Shown here: piece after piece, positions 7,632 through 15,932 of the stretch | How the letters are laid out: each line of letters opens with the position of its first letter | Position numbering within the stretch: position 1 is the first letter of the stretch | Source of the DNA: a virus | DNA length: 44,956 bases | Strand: one strand, 5' to 3' | IMG/VR virus record: IMGVR_UViG_3300043540_000934 | Span: 1-44,956 of that record | The notes under the pieces: generated by a model | Seen by the model: only the letters and a program-made list of their open reading frames with translations | Database searches by the model: none | What the model was told of the DNA's origin: nothing | Translations under genes and position numbers: made by a program

Positions 7632-8123
7632 ATGCCAGACATCGCCGTCATGACCGAACACGTTCGCGATCTGACTCCCGAAGCGATCGCGTCGCTCACG
7701 GCCCCCGAGCTCGCCTGCATTCTCGACGACCTCGCCGAGCAGAAGGCTGGCCTCGCGCGGATTGAGGACAAGGTGCGCAACGCGCTCGACCTGAAATACG
7801 GAGCACGTGCCAAGCAACGTCGTGCCGAGGAGGGCAAGGACACCGGCGTCGTCCGCTTCGAGGACAACGGCTTCGTCGTCATCGCCGACCTGCCCAAGCG
7901 CGTGAAATGGGATCAGGAGAAGCTCAAGCACGCATCCGAGATCATTCGCTCCGGCTGGGGCGATGACCCTGCCGATTATCTCAAGGTGAAACTCGAAGTC
8001 TCCGAAGCGGCCTTCGCCAACTGGCCGCGTCCGGTGCGCGAGTTGTTCATCCCGGCGCGCACCGTGGAGACCGGCCGGCCGGTCTATCGCATCGAGACTC
8101 CGAACGAAGCCGAGGCGGCCTGA
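7632..8123 (+). CDS. Conserved hypothetical protein of the recombination module
   Basis: This 163-aa soluble protein has a helical N-terminus (EHVRDLTPEAIASLTAPELA) and a mixed C-terminal half (VVRFEDNGFVVIADLPKRVK; DYLKVKLEVSEAAF). It precedes a RecA-like ATPase and an SSB-like gene, which suggests an accessory role in phage recombination, but no domain assignment can be made by eye. AAGGA at 7621-7625 serves as the ribosome binding site. Downstream lies the structured element at 8149-8218. Confidence 0.7.
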   Translation: MPDIAVMTEHVRDLTPEAIASLTAPELACILDDLAEQKAGLARIEDKVRNALDLKYGARAKQRRAEEGKDTGVVRFEDNGFVVIADLPKRVKWDQEKLKHASEIIRSGWGDDPADYLKVKLEVSEAAFANWPRPVRELFIPARTVETGRPVYRIETPNEAEAA

Positions 8124-8148
8124 TGCGCGCGCGACAAGCAACTCGAAT

Positions 8149-8218
8149 AACGGCGGGGCGGTCCGTTTCGCGAGAACGGACAGGCAATCCTTCGGCGCCC
8201 GGTCAACGCCCCGCCGTT
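8149..8218 (+). ncRNA. Compact structured intergenic RNA element (putative)
   Basis: The 70-bp segment closes with a perfect 12-bp stem: AACGGCGGGGCG (8149-8160) pairs with CGCCCCGCCGTT (8207-8218). Directly inside lies a second perfect stem, GTCCGTT (8161-8167) with AACGGAC (8175-8181), around TCGCGAG. About 25 further bases may form a weak third helix (for example CC-TTC-GG). No open frame fills the gap. The ribosome binding site of the following ATPase gene (GGGGAG, 8233-8238) starts 15 bases later. It could be a leader riboregulator, a processing site or a small RNA; no known riboswitch class is recognised. Confidence 0.5.
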
Positions 8219-8244
8219 TCCATCATCTCATCGGGGAGCCGCTG

Positions 8245-9090
8245 ATGCCGCTCAGGATCGTAACTGCGGACGAGCGGCTTGCCGCTGCCAACAACAAGAC
8301 CTCGGTCGCGATTTTCGGACCGGCGGGTTCCGGCAAGACTTCGCTGCTCCGGACGCTCCCGCCCGACCGCACCGTCTGCCTCGACCTCGAAGCTGGCATG
8401 AAGTCCGTCCAGGACTGGCCCGGCGCCAGCATCCCGATCCGCAGCTTCGTCGATTTCCGCGACCTGGCTGTGCTGATCGGCGGGCCTGATCCCGCAGCCG
8501 ACCCGAACGCTTGGTACAGCGCGCAGCACCATCAGCACGCGCGCTCCGTCTACACCGGCAGTGGGGTCGAGGAATTCCTCGCATCGAAGTCCATCGTCTT
8601 TGTCGACAGCATCACTGACCTGACGCGGCAAGCGATGGCGTATGCCAAGCAGCAGCCGGAAGCGTTCTCCGAACGCACCGGCAAGCCGGACGTGCGCGGC
8701 GCTTATGGTCTTCTCGGCCGCGAGGTCATCCAGGCCCTCAAGCACCTGCAGCATGCGCCCGGCAAGACCGTGATTTTCGTCGGCGTGCTCGAAAAGATCA
8801 CTGACGAGTTCAATGTGACCACCTGGCAGCCGCAGATGGAAGGCTCCAAGGCAGGTCGCGAGCTGCCCGGCATCGTCGACCAGGTGATCTCGCTGCATCT
8901 GTTCTCACGCGATGCGGAGGGCGGCTACGTGCTCGACGAGAAGGCGAGCGAGCGGCGGCTCGTCTGTCGCGCCGGCAACCCGTACGCGCTGCCAGCGAAG
9001 GACCGCAGCGGGCGGCTCGACCTGACAGAGCCGCCTGACCTCGGCGCGCTGCTCGCGAAGATCAACACGCCGCAGCCGCGCGCTGCCTGA
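8245..9090 (+). CDS. RecA-like ATP-binding protein (Sak4-type)
   Basis: The 281-aa protein has a Walker A motif (GPAGSGKT, residues 25-32) and a Walker B at about 117-121 (IVFVD), in the arrangement of phage Sak4/AAA_24 ATPases. These RecA-like proteins promote single-strand annealing or strand exchange together with an SSB. The SSB/DUF669-like gene follows 27 bp later, which fits that pairing. A good GGGGAG site precedes the ATG. The structured element at 8149-8218 lies in its probable leader. Confidence 0.75.
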   Translation: MPLRIVTADERLAAANNKTSVAIFGPAGSGKTSLLRTLPPDRTVCLDLEAGMKSVQDWPGASIPIRSFVDFRDLAVLIGGPDPAADPNAWYSAQHHQHARSVYTGSGVEEFLASKSIVFVDSITDLTRQAMAYAKQQPEAFSERTGKPDVRGAYGLLGREVIQALKHLQHAPGKTVIFVGVLEKITDEFNVTTWQPQMEGSKAGRELPGIVDQVISLHLFSRDAEGGYVLDEKASERRLVCRAGNPYALPAKDRSGRLDLTEPPDLGALLAKINTPQPRAA

Positions 9091-9117
9091 CCCGAAACTC
9101 AATCAAAGGAGACAGGG

Positions 9118-9840
9118 ATGTACGATCTCAATGATGCCCAGCCGCAGATGGCGCCCATGGGCGAACTCATTCCGGACGGTACCTTCGCCAAGGTGAAGAT
9201 GACGATCCGTCCAGGTGGGGTGAACGGCTCGACTCCAGCCGACGTCGGATTGCTGAAGGCGTCGCAGTCGAGCGACGCCAAGATGCTCGACTGCGAGTTC
9301 ACCGTCGTGTCCGGGCCCTATGCGCGGCGCAAGTTCTGGCAGAACTTCACGGTCGCGGGCGGCAAGCTCGACGACAAGGGACAGTCGAAGGGCTGGAACA
9401 TCTCGAAGAGCGCATTCCGCGCCATGGTGGACAGCGCGCTCGGTCTCGACCCGAAGGACGAGAGCCCGGCCGCCAAAGGCAAGCGCGTCATCCAGGGCCT
9501 CAAGCAGCTCGACGGGATCGTGTTCGCGGCGCGCATCATGGTCGAACCGGCCTCGAATCCGCAGTACCGGGACCAGAACAAGCTCGCCAACATCGTGCTT
9601 CCGGGCGAACCTCAGTATGCCGCGATTATGCGTGGCGAGAACGTTCAGCCTGATCCCGTCAACGCCAAGCCGCGAAAGGCTGCGGACACGCCCGCGGCTG
9701 CCGCGCCCGCCTGGGCGTCCTCGCAAGCACCAGCCCCCGCTTCCGGCGGCGTGCCGTGGGCCAGCCAGGGAGCGGCCAATCAGGGCGCGCCGAAGGCGCA
9801 GGGCGCTGCCGCGCCTGGACCCGCGTGGCTCAACGGCTAG
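9118..9840 (+). CDS. SSB/DUF669-like ssDNA-binding protein
   Basis: The 240-aa protein starts with an OB-fold-like domain of the DUF669 kind (GTFAKVKMTIRPGG, MLDCEFTVVSGPYARRKFW, KSAFRAMVDSALG; residues ~20-180). It ends in a disordered Ala/Pro/Gln/Gly-rich tail (~185-236) with a short terminal PAWLNG. Such proteins bind single-stranded DNA beside phage recombinases. The tail tip is not acidic, unlike bacterial SSB. An AGGAGACAGGG sequence precedes the ATG. It is directly downstream of the Sak4-like gene. Confidence 0.6.
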   Translation: MYDLNDAQPQMAPMGELIPDGTFAKVKMTIRPGGVNGSTPADVGLLKASQSSDAKMLDCEFTVVSGPYARRKFWQNFTVAGGKLDDKGQSKGWNISKSAFRAMVDSALGLDPKDESPAAKGKRVIQGLKQLDGIVFAARIMVEPASNPQYRDQNKLANIVLPGEPQYAAIMRGENVQPDPVNAKPRKAADTPAAAAPAWASSQAPAPASGGVPWASQGAANQGAPKAQGAAAPGPAWLNG

Positions 9841-9852
9841 GGGTTCGGATTC

Positions 9853-10083
9853 GTGACCGACGACGAGTGGCAGGCGCATGTCACCCGCGAGGCTGCGAAG
9901 GCGATCGGCGAATGGCTCGAAGGAAGAGGAGGCCTGCACCAGCCCATCCGCTGCTTGACCATGCCCGATCTCGAGGCGATGGCGCAGAACGCGATCAGCA
10001 CGTTCATCGTGAAGGCGTCCCAGCGGATCGGGGAGCACCCGGACGAACCCGGGTCGCAGCAGCTCTCGATGCTGCTCCTTTGA
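9853..10083 (+). CDS. Small conserved phage protein
   Basis: This 76-aa protein is mostly helical (WQAHVTREAAKAIGEWLEG; PDLEAMAQNAISTFIVKASQ) with a hydrophobic C-terminal MLLL. No family is recognised. The start is GTG at 9853. Its TGA overlaps the TTG start of the next gene (TTGA, 10080-10083), which marks it as a true member of the replication operon. Confidence 0.6.
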   Translation: MTDDEWQAHVTREAAKAIGEWLEGRGGLHQPIRCLTMPDLEAMAQNAISTFIVKASQRIGEHPDEPGSQQLSMLLL

Positions 10084-10424
10084 CGACGTGCGCGATCTGC
10101 AGCCGGTCCTGCCGGGGCTTCTACTACACCCATCAGCTTCGCCCCGACCGCTATCCGACCTTTGCATTCTGTTCGATGCGCTGCCTGAAAGCGGGCAGCG
10201 CCATTGCCAGGAGGAGCCGTGGCTTGATCGACAAGACCGACATGGAGAAGCGCGCCATCAAGGACGCGCGCCGCTTTCTCGCCGAAACGCTGACCGAACT
10301 CGGCTTGATGGCTCCGTTCCACGACCGGAGCGCCGAGGATATCGACCGCATCATCGAGGCCTGCATCGACGGCTTCCAGGACTCGATGCAGCGCCAGTCG
10401 CTCAACGACGAGATCCCGTTTTGA
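10080..10424 (+). CDS. DUF6511-like zinc-binding protein
   Basis: The 114-aa product has an N-terminal zinc-ribbon-like cysteine set (CAIC near the start and CSMRC about 20 residues later), then a helical C-terminal part (KRAIKDARRFLAETLTELGL, IDRIIEACIDGFQDSMQ). This matches my recollection of DUF6511 proteins of alphaproteobacterial prophages. The only suitable start is TTG at 10080, overlapping the upstream stop as TTGA; no ATG exists before the cysteines. Function unknown. Confidence 0.6.
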   Translation: MTTCAICSRSCRGFYYTHQLRPDRYPTFAFCSMRCLKAGSAIARRSRGLIDKTDMEKRAIKDARRFLAETLTELGLMAPFHDRSAEDIDRIIEACIDGFQDSMQRQSLNDEIPF

Positions 10425-10433
10425 GGACTCGTC

Positions 10434-11231
10434 ATGATCGACCTCAATCACGGGTCAGGCTTTCAGTACGAGCGGCCGGACCGGCCGCCGGGCATCGGAC
10501 TTGCCGTCAATGCCGCGATCGACGCGGCACTGATCGAGCGCAACCGCGCCGAGCCACCGCGGCATTATGTCAGTACGTCCGGACTCGGACGAGAGTGCCT
10601 GCGCCAGATCCAATACGATTACCTTGCGGCGCCCAAGGACGACGGGCGGGAATTCGACCCCGGCACGCTCCGTATCTTCGAAGCCGGCCATCGCGCCGAG
10701 GACATTGTTGCCGCTTGGCTCCGCGCGGCGGGCTTTGACCTCCGCACCGCCCGTTCCGACGGCCAGCAGTTCGGCTTCTCGGCCCTGGACGGTCGCTTCC
10801 GCGGCCACATCGACGGGTGTCTGGTGGGCGGGCCGGTCGCCATGGCCTATCCGGCGCTCTGGGAGAACAAGGCGCTCGGCGCCGCGTCCTGGAAGGAGGT
10901 GGTCAAGCGTGGCGTCGTGCTCGCCAAGCCGGTCTATGCCGCGCAGATCGCGCTCTACCAGGCCTATCTCGAGCTGCCCAACCCGGCGCTGTTCACCGCG
11001 CTGAACCGCGACACCCTGGAGCTCCACTGCGAACTCGTTCCGTACGACGCCGCGCTCGCGCAACGCGCCAGCGACCGCGCCGTGCAGGTTGTCCGCGCGA
11101 GCGAAGCCGAAGAGCTGTTGCCGCGCGCCGCAATGGACCGGACCTCCGCGGTCTGCCGCGGCGGCAGGAGCGCCGGCGAATGGCATCCGCCCTGCGCGTG
11201 GCAGGACCGCTGCTGGAGGACGACGCGATGA
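10434..11231 (+). CDS. PD-(D/E)XK nuclease with four-cysteine pattern
   Basis: The 265-aa protein carries the nuclease signature GHIDG (D127) followed by ENK (E144, K146), with a conserved Q in YAAQIALYQAYL. Cysteines at 55, 241, 254 and 260 resemble the split iron-sulphur cluster ligands of Cas4/AddB-like nucleases, with one Cys near the N-terminus and three at the C-terminus, although the spacing differs from the usual CxxC. It probably degrades or processes DNA ends in phage recombination. GAGGA precedes the ATG, and the stop overlaps the helicase start (ATGA). Confidence 0.75.
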   Translation: MIDLNHGSGFQYERPDRPPGIGLAVNAAIDAALIERNRAEPPRHYVSTSGLGRECLRQIQYDYLAAPKDDGREFDPGTLRIFEAGHRAEDIVAAWLRAAGFDLRTARSDGQQFGFSALDGRFRGHIDGCLVGGPVAMAYPALWENKALGAASWKEVVKRGVVLAKPVYAAQIALYQAYLELPNPALFTALNRDTLELHCELVPYDAALAQRASDRAVQVVRASEAEELLPRAAMDRTSAVCRGGRSAGEWHPPCAWQDRCWRTTR

Positions 11232-12550
11232 CGGACATCACGCCCTCCGACACCCAGTCGCGCGCTATCGCGGCGATCAAGGACTGGTTCAAGACCGAAA
11301 GCAGCAAGCGACAGATATTCCGGCTGTTCGGCTATGCCGGGACCGGCAAGTCGACCGTCCTGAAGTTCGCCCTTGCCGAGCTCGGGCTCGAACCGCACAA
11401 GAGCGAGCGCGACGGAGGCGCGTGCGTGCCTGGCGTCGTAACGGCGACCTTCACCGGCAAGGCCGCCCTGGTGCTCCGGCGCAAGGGCACTTCCGCGCGC
11501 ACCATCCACAGCCTGATCTATAGCGTCGTAGTTGCGACTGACGAGGAGATCGAGGCCGCGGCGAAGAAGATCGAAGAGGCGGAGGCGAACGCGCGCGCGC
11601 TGAGCGGCTTCGAACGCACCGCCGCCGAGGCAGCGATGGAGGCGATGCGCCAGGCGCTGTCGCAGATGAAGAAGCCGCGCTTTGCGCTTAACCCGCAGAG
11701 CGACGCCGCGCACGCCAAGCTGATCGTGCTCGACGAGGTCTCGATGGTCGGCGAGGAGATGGCGCGCGACCTCATGAGCTTCGGCAAGCCCATCCTGGTG
11801 CTCGGCGATCCCGGCCAGCTGCCGCCGATCAGGGGCGAAGGCGCGTTCACCAACGACGCGCCCGACATCATGCTGACCGAGACCCACCGGCAGGCGGAGG
11901 AGAGCGCCATCATCCGGCTCGCCACCATGGCGCGTCGCGGCGAGCCGATCGGCTTCGGACAGTACGATACCTTTGTCTGGAAGATGCGCAAGATGGACGT
12001 GACGCCGGAGCAATGCCTGCGTGGCGGCCAGGTGATCTGCGGTCTCAACGCCACGCGGCTGCAGCTCAACAACGCGATGCGGCGCGCCGCTGGGTTCGGC
12101 GGCGGCTATCTCCCGACGGGCCAGGGCGAGAAGATCATCTGCCTCAAGAACCAGAACGACATCGGCTTGATCAACGGCATGTTCGTCACGCTCGAAGATG
12201 TTGTCGATGAAGGCACCCTCTATTTCTCGGCCATCGTGCGCGACGAGGAGGGCAATGCGATCGGCCGCCCGAATGGGGACGGCAAGCCGGAGCGGCTGCG
12301 CGTCTACAAGGGGCACTTCGAGGACCATGTCGCGTTCGATCGGGATCGGCACGACCGCGACTGGAAGAACAAGCGCCTTTTGACGGAGGCCACCTATGGT
12401 TGGGCGATCACCGGCCACAAGTCGCAGGGTTCGCAGTGGGAGAACGTCATCGTCTGGGATGACGGACTCGGCCGCAACGACGCCGACCGGCGCCGCTGGC
12501 TCTACACCGTCATCACGCGCGCCGAGCGGGGACTGGTGATCCTCGCATGA
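11228..12550 (+). CDS. RecD-like superfamily 1 DNA helicase
   Basis: At 440 aa, this SF1 helicase has a Walker A (GYAGTGKST, residues 35-43), a Walker B (DEVSMVG, D169), motif III-like GDPGQLPP, THRQAEES, and a C-terminal UvrD_C_2 segment (GHKSQGSQWENVIV; YTVITRAERGLVIL). It is shorter than RecD2 and lacks an obvious extra N-terminal domain. It likely unwinds DNA in phage replication or recombination. The start at 11228 is set by the ATGA overlap with the nuclease gene; its own TGA overlaps the primase-helicase ATG. Confidence 0.85.
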   Translation: MTDITPSDTQSRAIAAIKDWFKTESSKRQIFRLFGYAGTGKSTVLKFALAELGLEPHKSERDGGACVPGVVTATFTGKAALVLRRKGTSARTIHSLIYSVVVATDEEIEAAAKKIEEAEANARALSGFERTAAEAAMEAMRQALSQMKKPRFALNPQSDAAHAKLIVLDEVSMVGEEMARDLMSFGKPILVLGDPGQLPPIRGEGAFTNDAPDIMLTETHRQAEESAIIRLATMARRGEPIGFGQYDTFVWKMRKMDVTPEQCLRGGQVICGLNATRLQLNNAMRRAAGFGGGYLPTGQGEKIICLKNQNDIGLINGMFVTLEDVVDEGTLYFSAIVRDEEGNAIGRPNGDGKPERLRVYKGHFEDHVAFDRDRHDRDWKNKRLLTEATYGWAITGHKSQGSQWENVIVWDDGLGRNDADRRRWLYTVITRAERGLVILA

Positions 12551-15060
12551 TCGATCTCAACGAGGTCTGGCGGCCGCCGGTCCGGTACGACCTCGAGGAA
12601 ATCCGGGAACGACTCTGCGCGACGGCAGCCGAATGGCTGCCGCAAATGTTTCCGCATGCGCGGATGTCGGCCGATGGAAAGACCCTGCGCTGCGCAGACC
12701 TGTCCGGGCGTGCGCCGCGCAACGAGGGCTCCTGCGTCATCCATCTCCGCGGACCGCGTGCGGGTTGGGGCTACGACCATGCGACCGGCGAGTGCGCCGG
12801 ACCGATCGATATGGTCCACCATGGCACCGGACTCACGCCGCCGGCGCTGTTCGACGAAGCTGCTCGCTACGCTCGACTGGACCGGCCAGCGCCAGCGCGG
12901 CCGGCCCCTGCAACGTCGGACCACACCCACGAGGTGGCCCGAATCCTTGCCGGCTGTGCACCGCTCGCCGGCACGCTCGCCGAGCGCTACCTGCAGGCGC
13001 GAGGTCTTCGTGATCCCGCCTCACCCGATCTGCTGTTCAATCCGGACCTGGCGGACTTCGAGACGCGGCGTGGCTGGCCCGGCATGGTGGCGCGTGTCCG
13101 CAACAGCAGTGGCGAGTCAACCGGGGGCATCCATCGCACGTTCCTGCTTGACGACGGCTCTGGCAAGGCGCCGGCGGGCAAGAAGATGCTGGGGCCCGTC
13201 GCCGGCGGATCGGTGCGGCTGTTTGCAATCGGGAATAACGGTCATCTCGGAATCGCCGAAGGCATCGAGACGGCGCTCGCCGCACACGTCATCTTCGGAA
13301 TTCCAACCTGGGCTGCGCTCTCCGCCGACGGCCTGCGGAAATGGGAATGGCCGCAAGACATCAAGCGCGTCACCATCTTTGCGGATGCGGGTGAGGCCGG
13401 CCAGCTGGCTGCCGCGGCGCTCGCCGAACGCCTCGATCTCGCAGGCATCCCGAACGTGATCGTCTCGCCGCTGCATGGCGACGACTTCAATGACGACCTG
13501 TGTCGGGGCGCGACTGCCGGCGACTATTCAGTCATGCTTCCGCGAGCCGCACCCGTGTTGACTACAGTAGCCGATTTCGAATCGGCGGCCCGTGCATTGA
13601 CGAAGCCGCCCGAGCTGCAGGCGCTCGGCACGATCTTGGGCCAGATCGTCACTGCACGGTTGGAACCCCTGCCCGAGCGGCAGGTGGTGAGCTCAATCAA
13701 GGCGGCCACCGGAATCCCGGTCGCGATCCTCGAAAGGCAGATCGGCGAGTTGCGTCGCCGACTGAATAGCACGGGCGACATTCACCGGCAGCCAATGCGT
13801 CCACGATGGGCGAGCCAACTGCGTCTCGACCTCGCCGGCACGCCCGAGCGCAACGAGGCGAATGTGATTACAGCGCTCTGTAACGACGAGGCATTCGCCG
13901 GCGCGCTGGTATTCGACGAATTCCGCCAGGAGATCCTGGTCATCCGCGAGCTCCCCTGGGAGCACCCCTGCAGCCTTCCTCGACAGTGGAGCGAAGTCGA
14001 TGATGTGCGTTGCGCCGAATGGCTGCAGCGTCGAGAGATCAATGTCAGTCCCGCCACGGTGAGTCGTGGCATCAACGCCGTGGCGAGAGAGATATGCGTT
14101 CACCCGGTACGTGACTATCTCAATAGCGTCCGGTGGGACGAGGTGCCGCGCCTGGAGCAGTGGACGATCACATATCTGGGCGCCGAGGATACGGCACTCA
14201 ACAAGGCGTTCGGCGCGCGCTGGATGCTCTCGGCCGTCGCACGCATCTTCCAGCCGGGGTGCAAAGCCGATCACATGCTGATCCTCGAAGGAGCTCAAGG
14301 CGCAAAGAAATCGACCGCACTGAAGACGCTCGCCGGCGCGTGGTTCACCGATGAGCTGGCCGAGATAGGCAGCAAGGACGCGGCGCAGCAGATGCGCGGC
14401 ATCTGGATCATCGAGATCGCCGAGCTCGATGCGATCAGCCGCGCCGAGGTGTCTCGCATCAAGGCCTTCCTGACGCGGACCACCGACCGTTACCGTCCTC
14501 CCTATGAGCGCTACGTTGTCGAGGTGCCACGCCAGTGCGTGTTCGCCGGCAGTGTCAATCCCGAGACCTATCTGCGCGACGAGACCGGCAACCGGCGGTT
14601 CTGGCCCGTGCGTTGTCGAAGCATCGATCTCGATTCGCTTGCCCGCGACCGCGACCAGCTCTGGGCGGAAGCCGTCGTCCGTTATCGACAAGGCGCGATC
14701 TGGTGGCTCGATGAGCCGGAACTCATTGCCGACGCCAAAGCGGAGCAGGATCAGCGGTATCAAGCAGACGCCTGGGATGCGAGGATCGACCGCTGGCTCG
14801 CCTATGAACGGCGCAGGGTGAATCACGGCTACGGCAATTACGACGATTGGCGTGACGAGGAAGTGCCGCGCACAGCGCCGTTGACGGATATCTCGGTCGG
14901 CGAGGTGCTCGAACACGCGCTCGGCATCGAGGCCGCGCGGTGGACCAGGGCCGATCAAATGCGCGTCGGGGCCTATCTCAAGACGAGGCAGTGGGAGCGA
15001 TATCAAGCGCGCAAGGGCGCTTTCCGTGAATGGCGGTATCGCAAAGACCAAAACCTGTAA
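12547..15060 (+). CDS. Toprim primase fused to VapE-type SF3 helicase
   Basis: This 837-aa fusion has a Toprim-like domain at about residues 230-320 (IAEGIETALAA; VTIFADAGEAGQ) and a VapE (virulence-associated E) SF3 helicase in the C-terminal half: GAQGAKKST at 582-590, IWIIEIAELDA, FAGSVNPETYLRD, TGNRRFWPV. In place of the usual GxGKS/T the loop reads GAKKS, with Lys at the position before the P-loop lysine. Proteins of this build initiate replication of phages and of phage-inducible islands. The start overlaps the helicase stop (ATGA). The repeat-rich region 15101-15275 follows and may be its origin. Confidence 0.85.
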   Translation: MIDLNEVWRPPVRYDLEEIRERLCATAAEWLPQMFPHARMSADGKTLRCADLSGRAPRNEGSCVIHLRGPRAGWGYDHATGECAGPIDMVHHGTGLTPPALFDEAARYARLDRPAPARPAPATSDHTHEVARILAGCAPLAGTLAERYLQARGLRDPASPDLLFNPDLADFETRRGWPGMVARVRNSSGESTGGIHRTFLLDDGSGKAPAGKKMLGPVAGGSVRLFAIGNNGHLGIAEGIETALAAHVIFGIPTWAALSADGLRKWEWPQDIKRVTIFADAGEAGQLAAAALAERLDLAGIPNVIVSPLHGDDFNDDLCRGATAGDYSVMLPRAAPVLTTVADFESAARALTKPPELQALGTILGQIVTARLEPLPERQVVSSIKAATGIPVAILERQIGELRRRLNSTGDIHRQPMRPRWASQLRLDLAGTPERNEANVITALCNDEAFAGALVFDEFRQEILVIRELPWEHPCSLPRQWSEVDDVRCAEWLQRREINVSPATVSRGINAVAREICVHPVRDYLNSVRWDEVPRLEQWTITYLGAEDTALNKAFGARWMLSAVARIFQPGCKADHMLILEGAQGAKKSTALKTLAGAWFTDELAEIGSKDAAQQMRGIWIIEIAELDAISRAEVSRIKAFLTRTTDRYRPPYERYVVEVPRQCVFAGSVNPETYLRDETGNRRFWPVRCRSIDLDSLARDRDQLWAEAVVRYRQGAIWWLDEPELIADAKAEQDQRYQADAWDARIDRWLAYERRRVNHGYGNYDDWRDEEVPRTAPLTDISVGEVLEHALGIEAARWTRADQMRVGAYLKTRQWERYQARKGAFREWRYRKDQNL

Positions 15061-15100
15061 CCCGGCCATCCTCAGAAATTCAAACCAAGGGCGCTATCCA

Positions 15101-15275
15101 GGTGGTGACTGGTGACAAGATGGTGACAGAAATTCTCAAGCGAGAACAAGAGTGTCACCACTGTCATCACCTGCACCACCTTCTAGTAAACATACATGTG
15201 AGAGACGTAATCCAATATATTTCCCCTTATGGAATCGCTTAGAGGACCCCGTCGGTGACTGGTGACATGGTGACA
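15101..15275. other. Iteron array around AT-rich core, putative replication origin
   Basis: Direct repeats of GGTGAC(A/T) occur at 15104, 15111 and 15122, and again at 15254, 15261 and 15269. Inverted copies lie at 15153-15171. Segments 15101-15128 and 15153-15180 form an imperfect inverted repeat (both arms GGTGGTG...GGTGACA). Between the two direct-repeat sets lies an AT-rich stretch (15181-15238). This layout, next to a VapE-type initiator gene, resembles SaPI origins, in which iterons flank an AT-rich region. It fills most of the 335-bp gap between genes; no convincing gene lies there. Confidence 0.6.
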
Positions 15276-15395
15276 GCTCTGGGTCCCGCGGAAAAACGTA
15301 CCGGCATTTCTTTTTTTGCTTGATCGGCCACACTCGCGCGCCATAACGTCATCGTCGACCTAAGCCGAAGGCCCACGTCCTCGTGAGTCTTCGTT

Positions 15396-15932
15396 GTGAA
15401 ACCCTCCACATCATCTCCGCCATCATGCGCGCGCGATCCCGCCGCAAAGCTGTTTTGTGGTGACGGGTCTGCAGTCCTTGCTCTCGATCTCGGCTCGTCT
15501 ACTGGCTGGGCGCTCCGTGGACCAAACGGCGCCGTCACCAGCGGCGTACAGCAGTTCCGACCGAACCGCTTCGAAGGCGGCGGCATGGCCTTCCTGCGTT
15601 TCAATCACTGGCTCAGCGAAGTCGCGGAGAGCTCAGGCCCGATCAGCGCGGTGTTCTTCGAGGAAGTGCGCGCACACGCCGGCACGCTTGCCGCGCACGT
15701 CTATGGCGGCTTCCTTGCGCACCTGGAAGCGTGGGCCGAATTCCGCGACGTGCCGTACCAAGGCGTACCGGTCGGGACGATCAAGCGGTTCATCGCCGGC
15801 AAGGGCAACGCCGACAAGAAAGCCGTCATCGCAGCCGTGAAGGCCCGCGGCTTCGCGCCGGCCGATGACAACGAAGCCGATGCGATCTCGATCCTGCTCT
15901 GGGCAATCGAGAACTACGGAGGCACGTCATGA
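15396..15932 (+). CDS. RuvC-like Holliday junction resolvase (phage type)
   Basis: The 178-aa protein has the RNase H-like resolvase signature: ALDLGSSTGWAL near residue 30 (first acidic residue), VFFEEVR in the middle (catalytic Glu), and ADDNEADAISILLW near the C-terminus (paired Asp). It would resolve branched DNA before packaging. The only in-frame start before the first motif is GTG at 15396, giving an unusual ~25-residue N-terminal extension, so translation may start elsewhere. The stop overlaps the next gene (ATGA). Confidence 0.8.
   Translation: MKPSTSSPPSCARDPAAKLFCGDGSAVLALDLGSSTGWALRGPNGAVTSGVQQFRPNRFEGGGMAFLRFNHWLSEVAESSGPISAVFFEEVRAHAGTLAAHVYGGFLAHLEAWAEFRDVPYQGVPVGTIKRFIAGKGNADKKAVIAAVKARGFAPADDNEADAISILLWAIENYGGTS

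Noticed and set aside
7048-7653. 201-codon plus-strand frame overlapping the 7214-7621 gene
   Set aside because: Its product is dominated by Arg, Pro and Gly, and it runs into the next gene. The 7214 frame has a better ribosome binding site and protein-like composition.
8119-8160. Possible hammerhead ribozyme core (CTGATG near 8120)
   Set aside because: The conserved CTGATGA is not complete and the matching GAAA box and stems are missing; the CTGATG is mainly the stop region of the upstream gene.
10964-12418. 484-codon minus-strand frame
   Set aside because: Antisense to the RecD-like helicase, whose motifs are complete and whose ends are fixed by ATGA overlaps.
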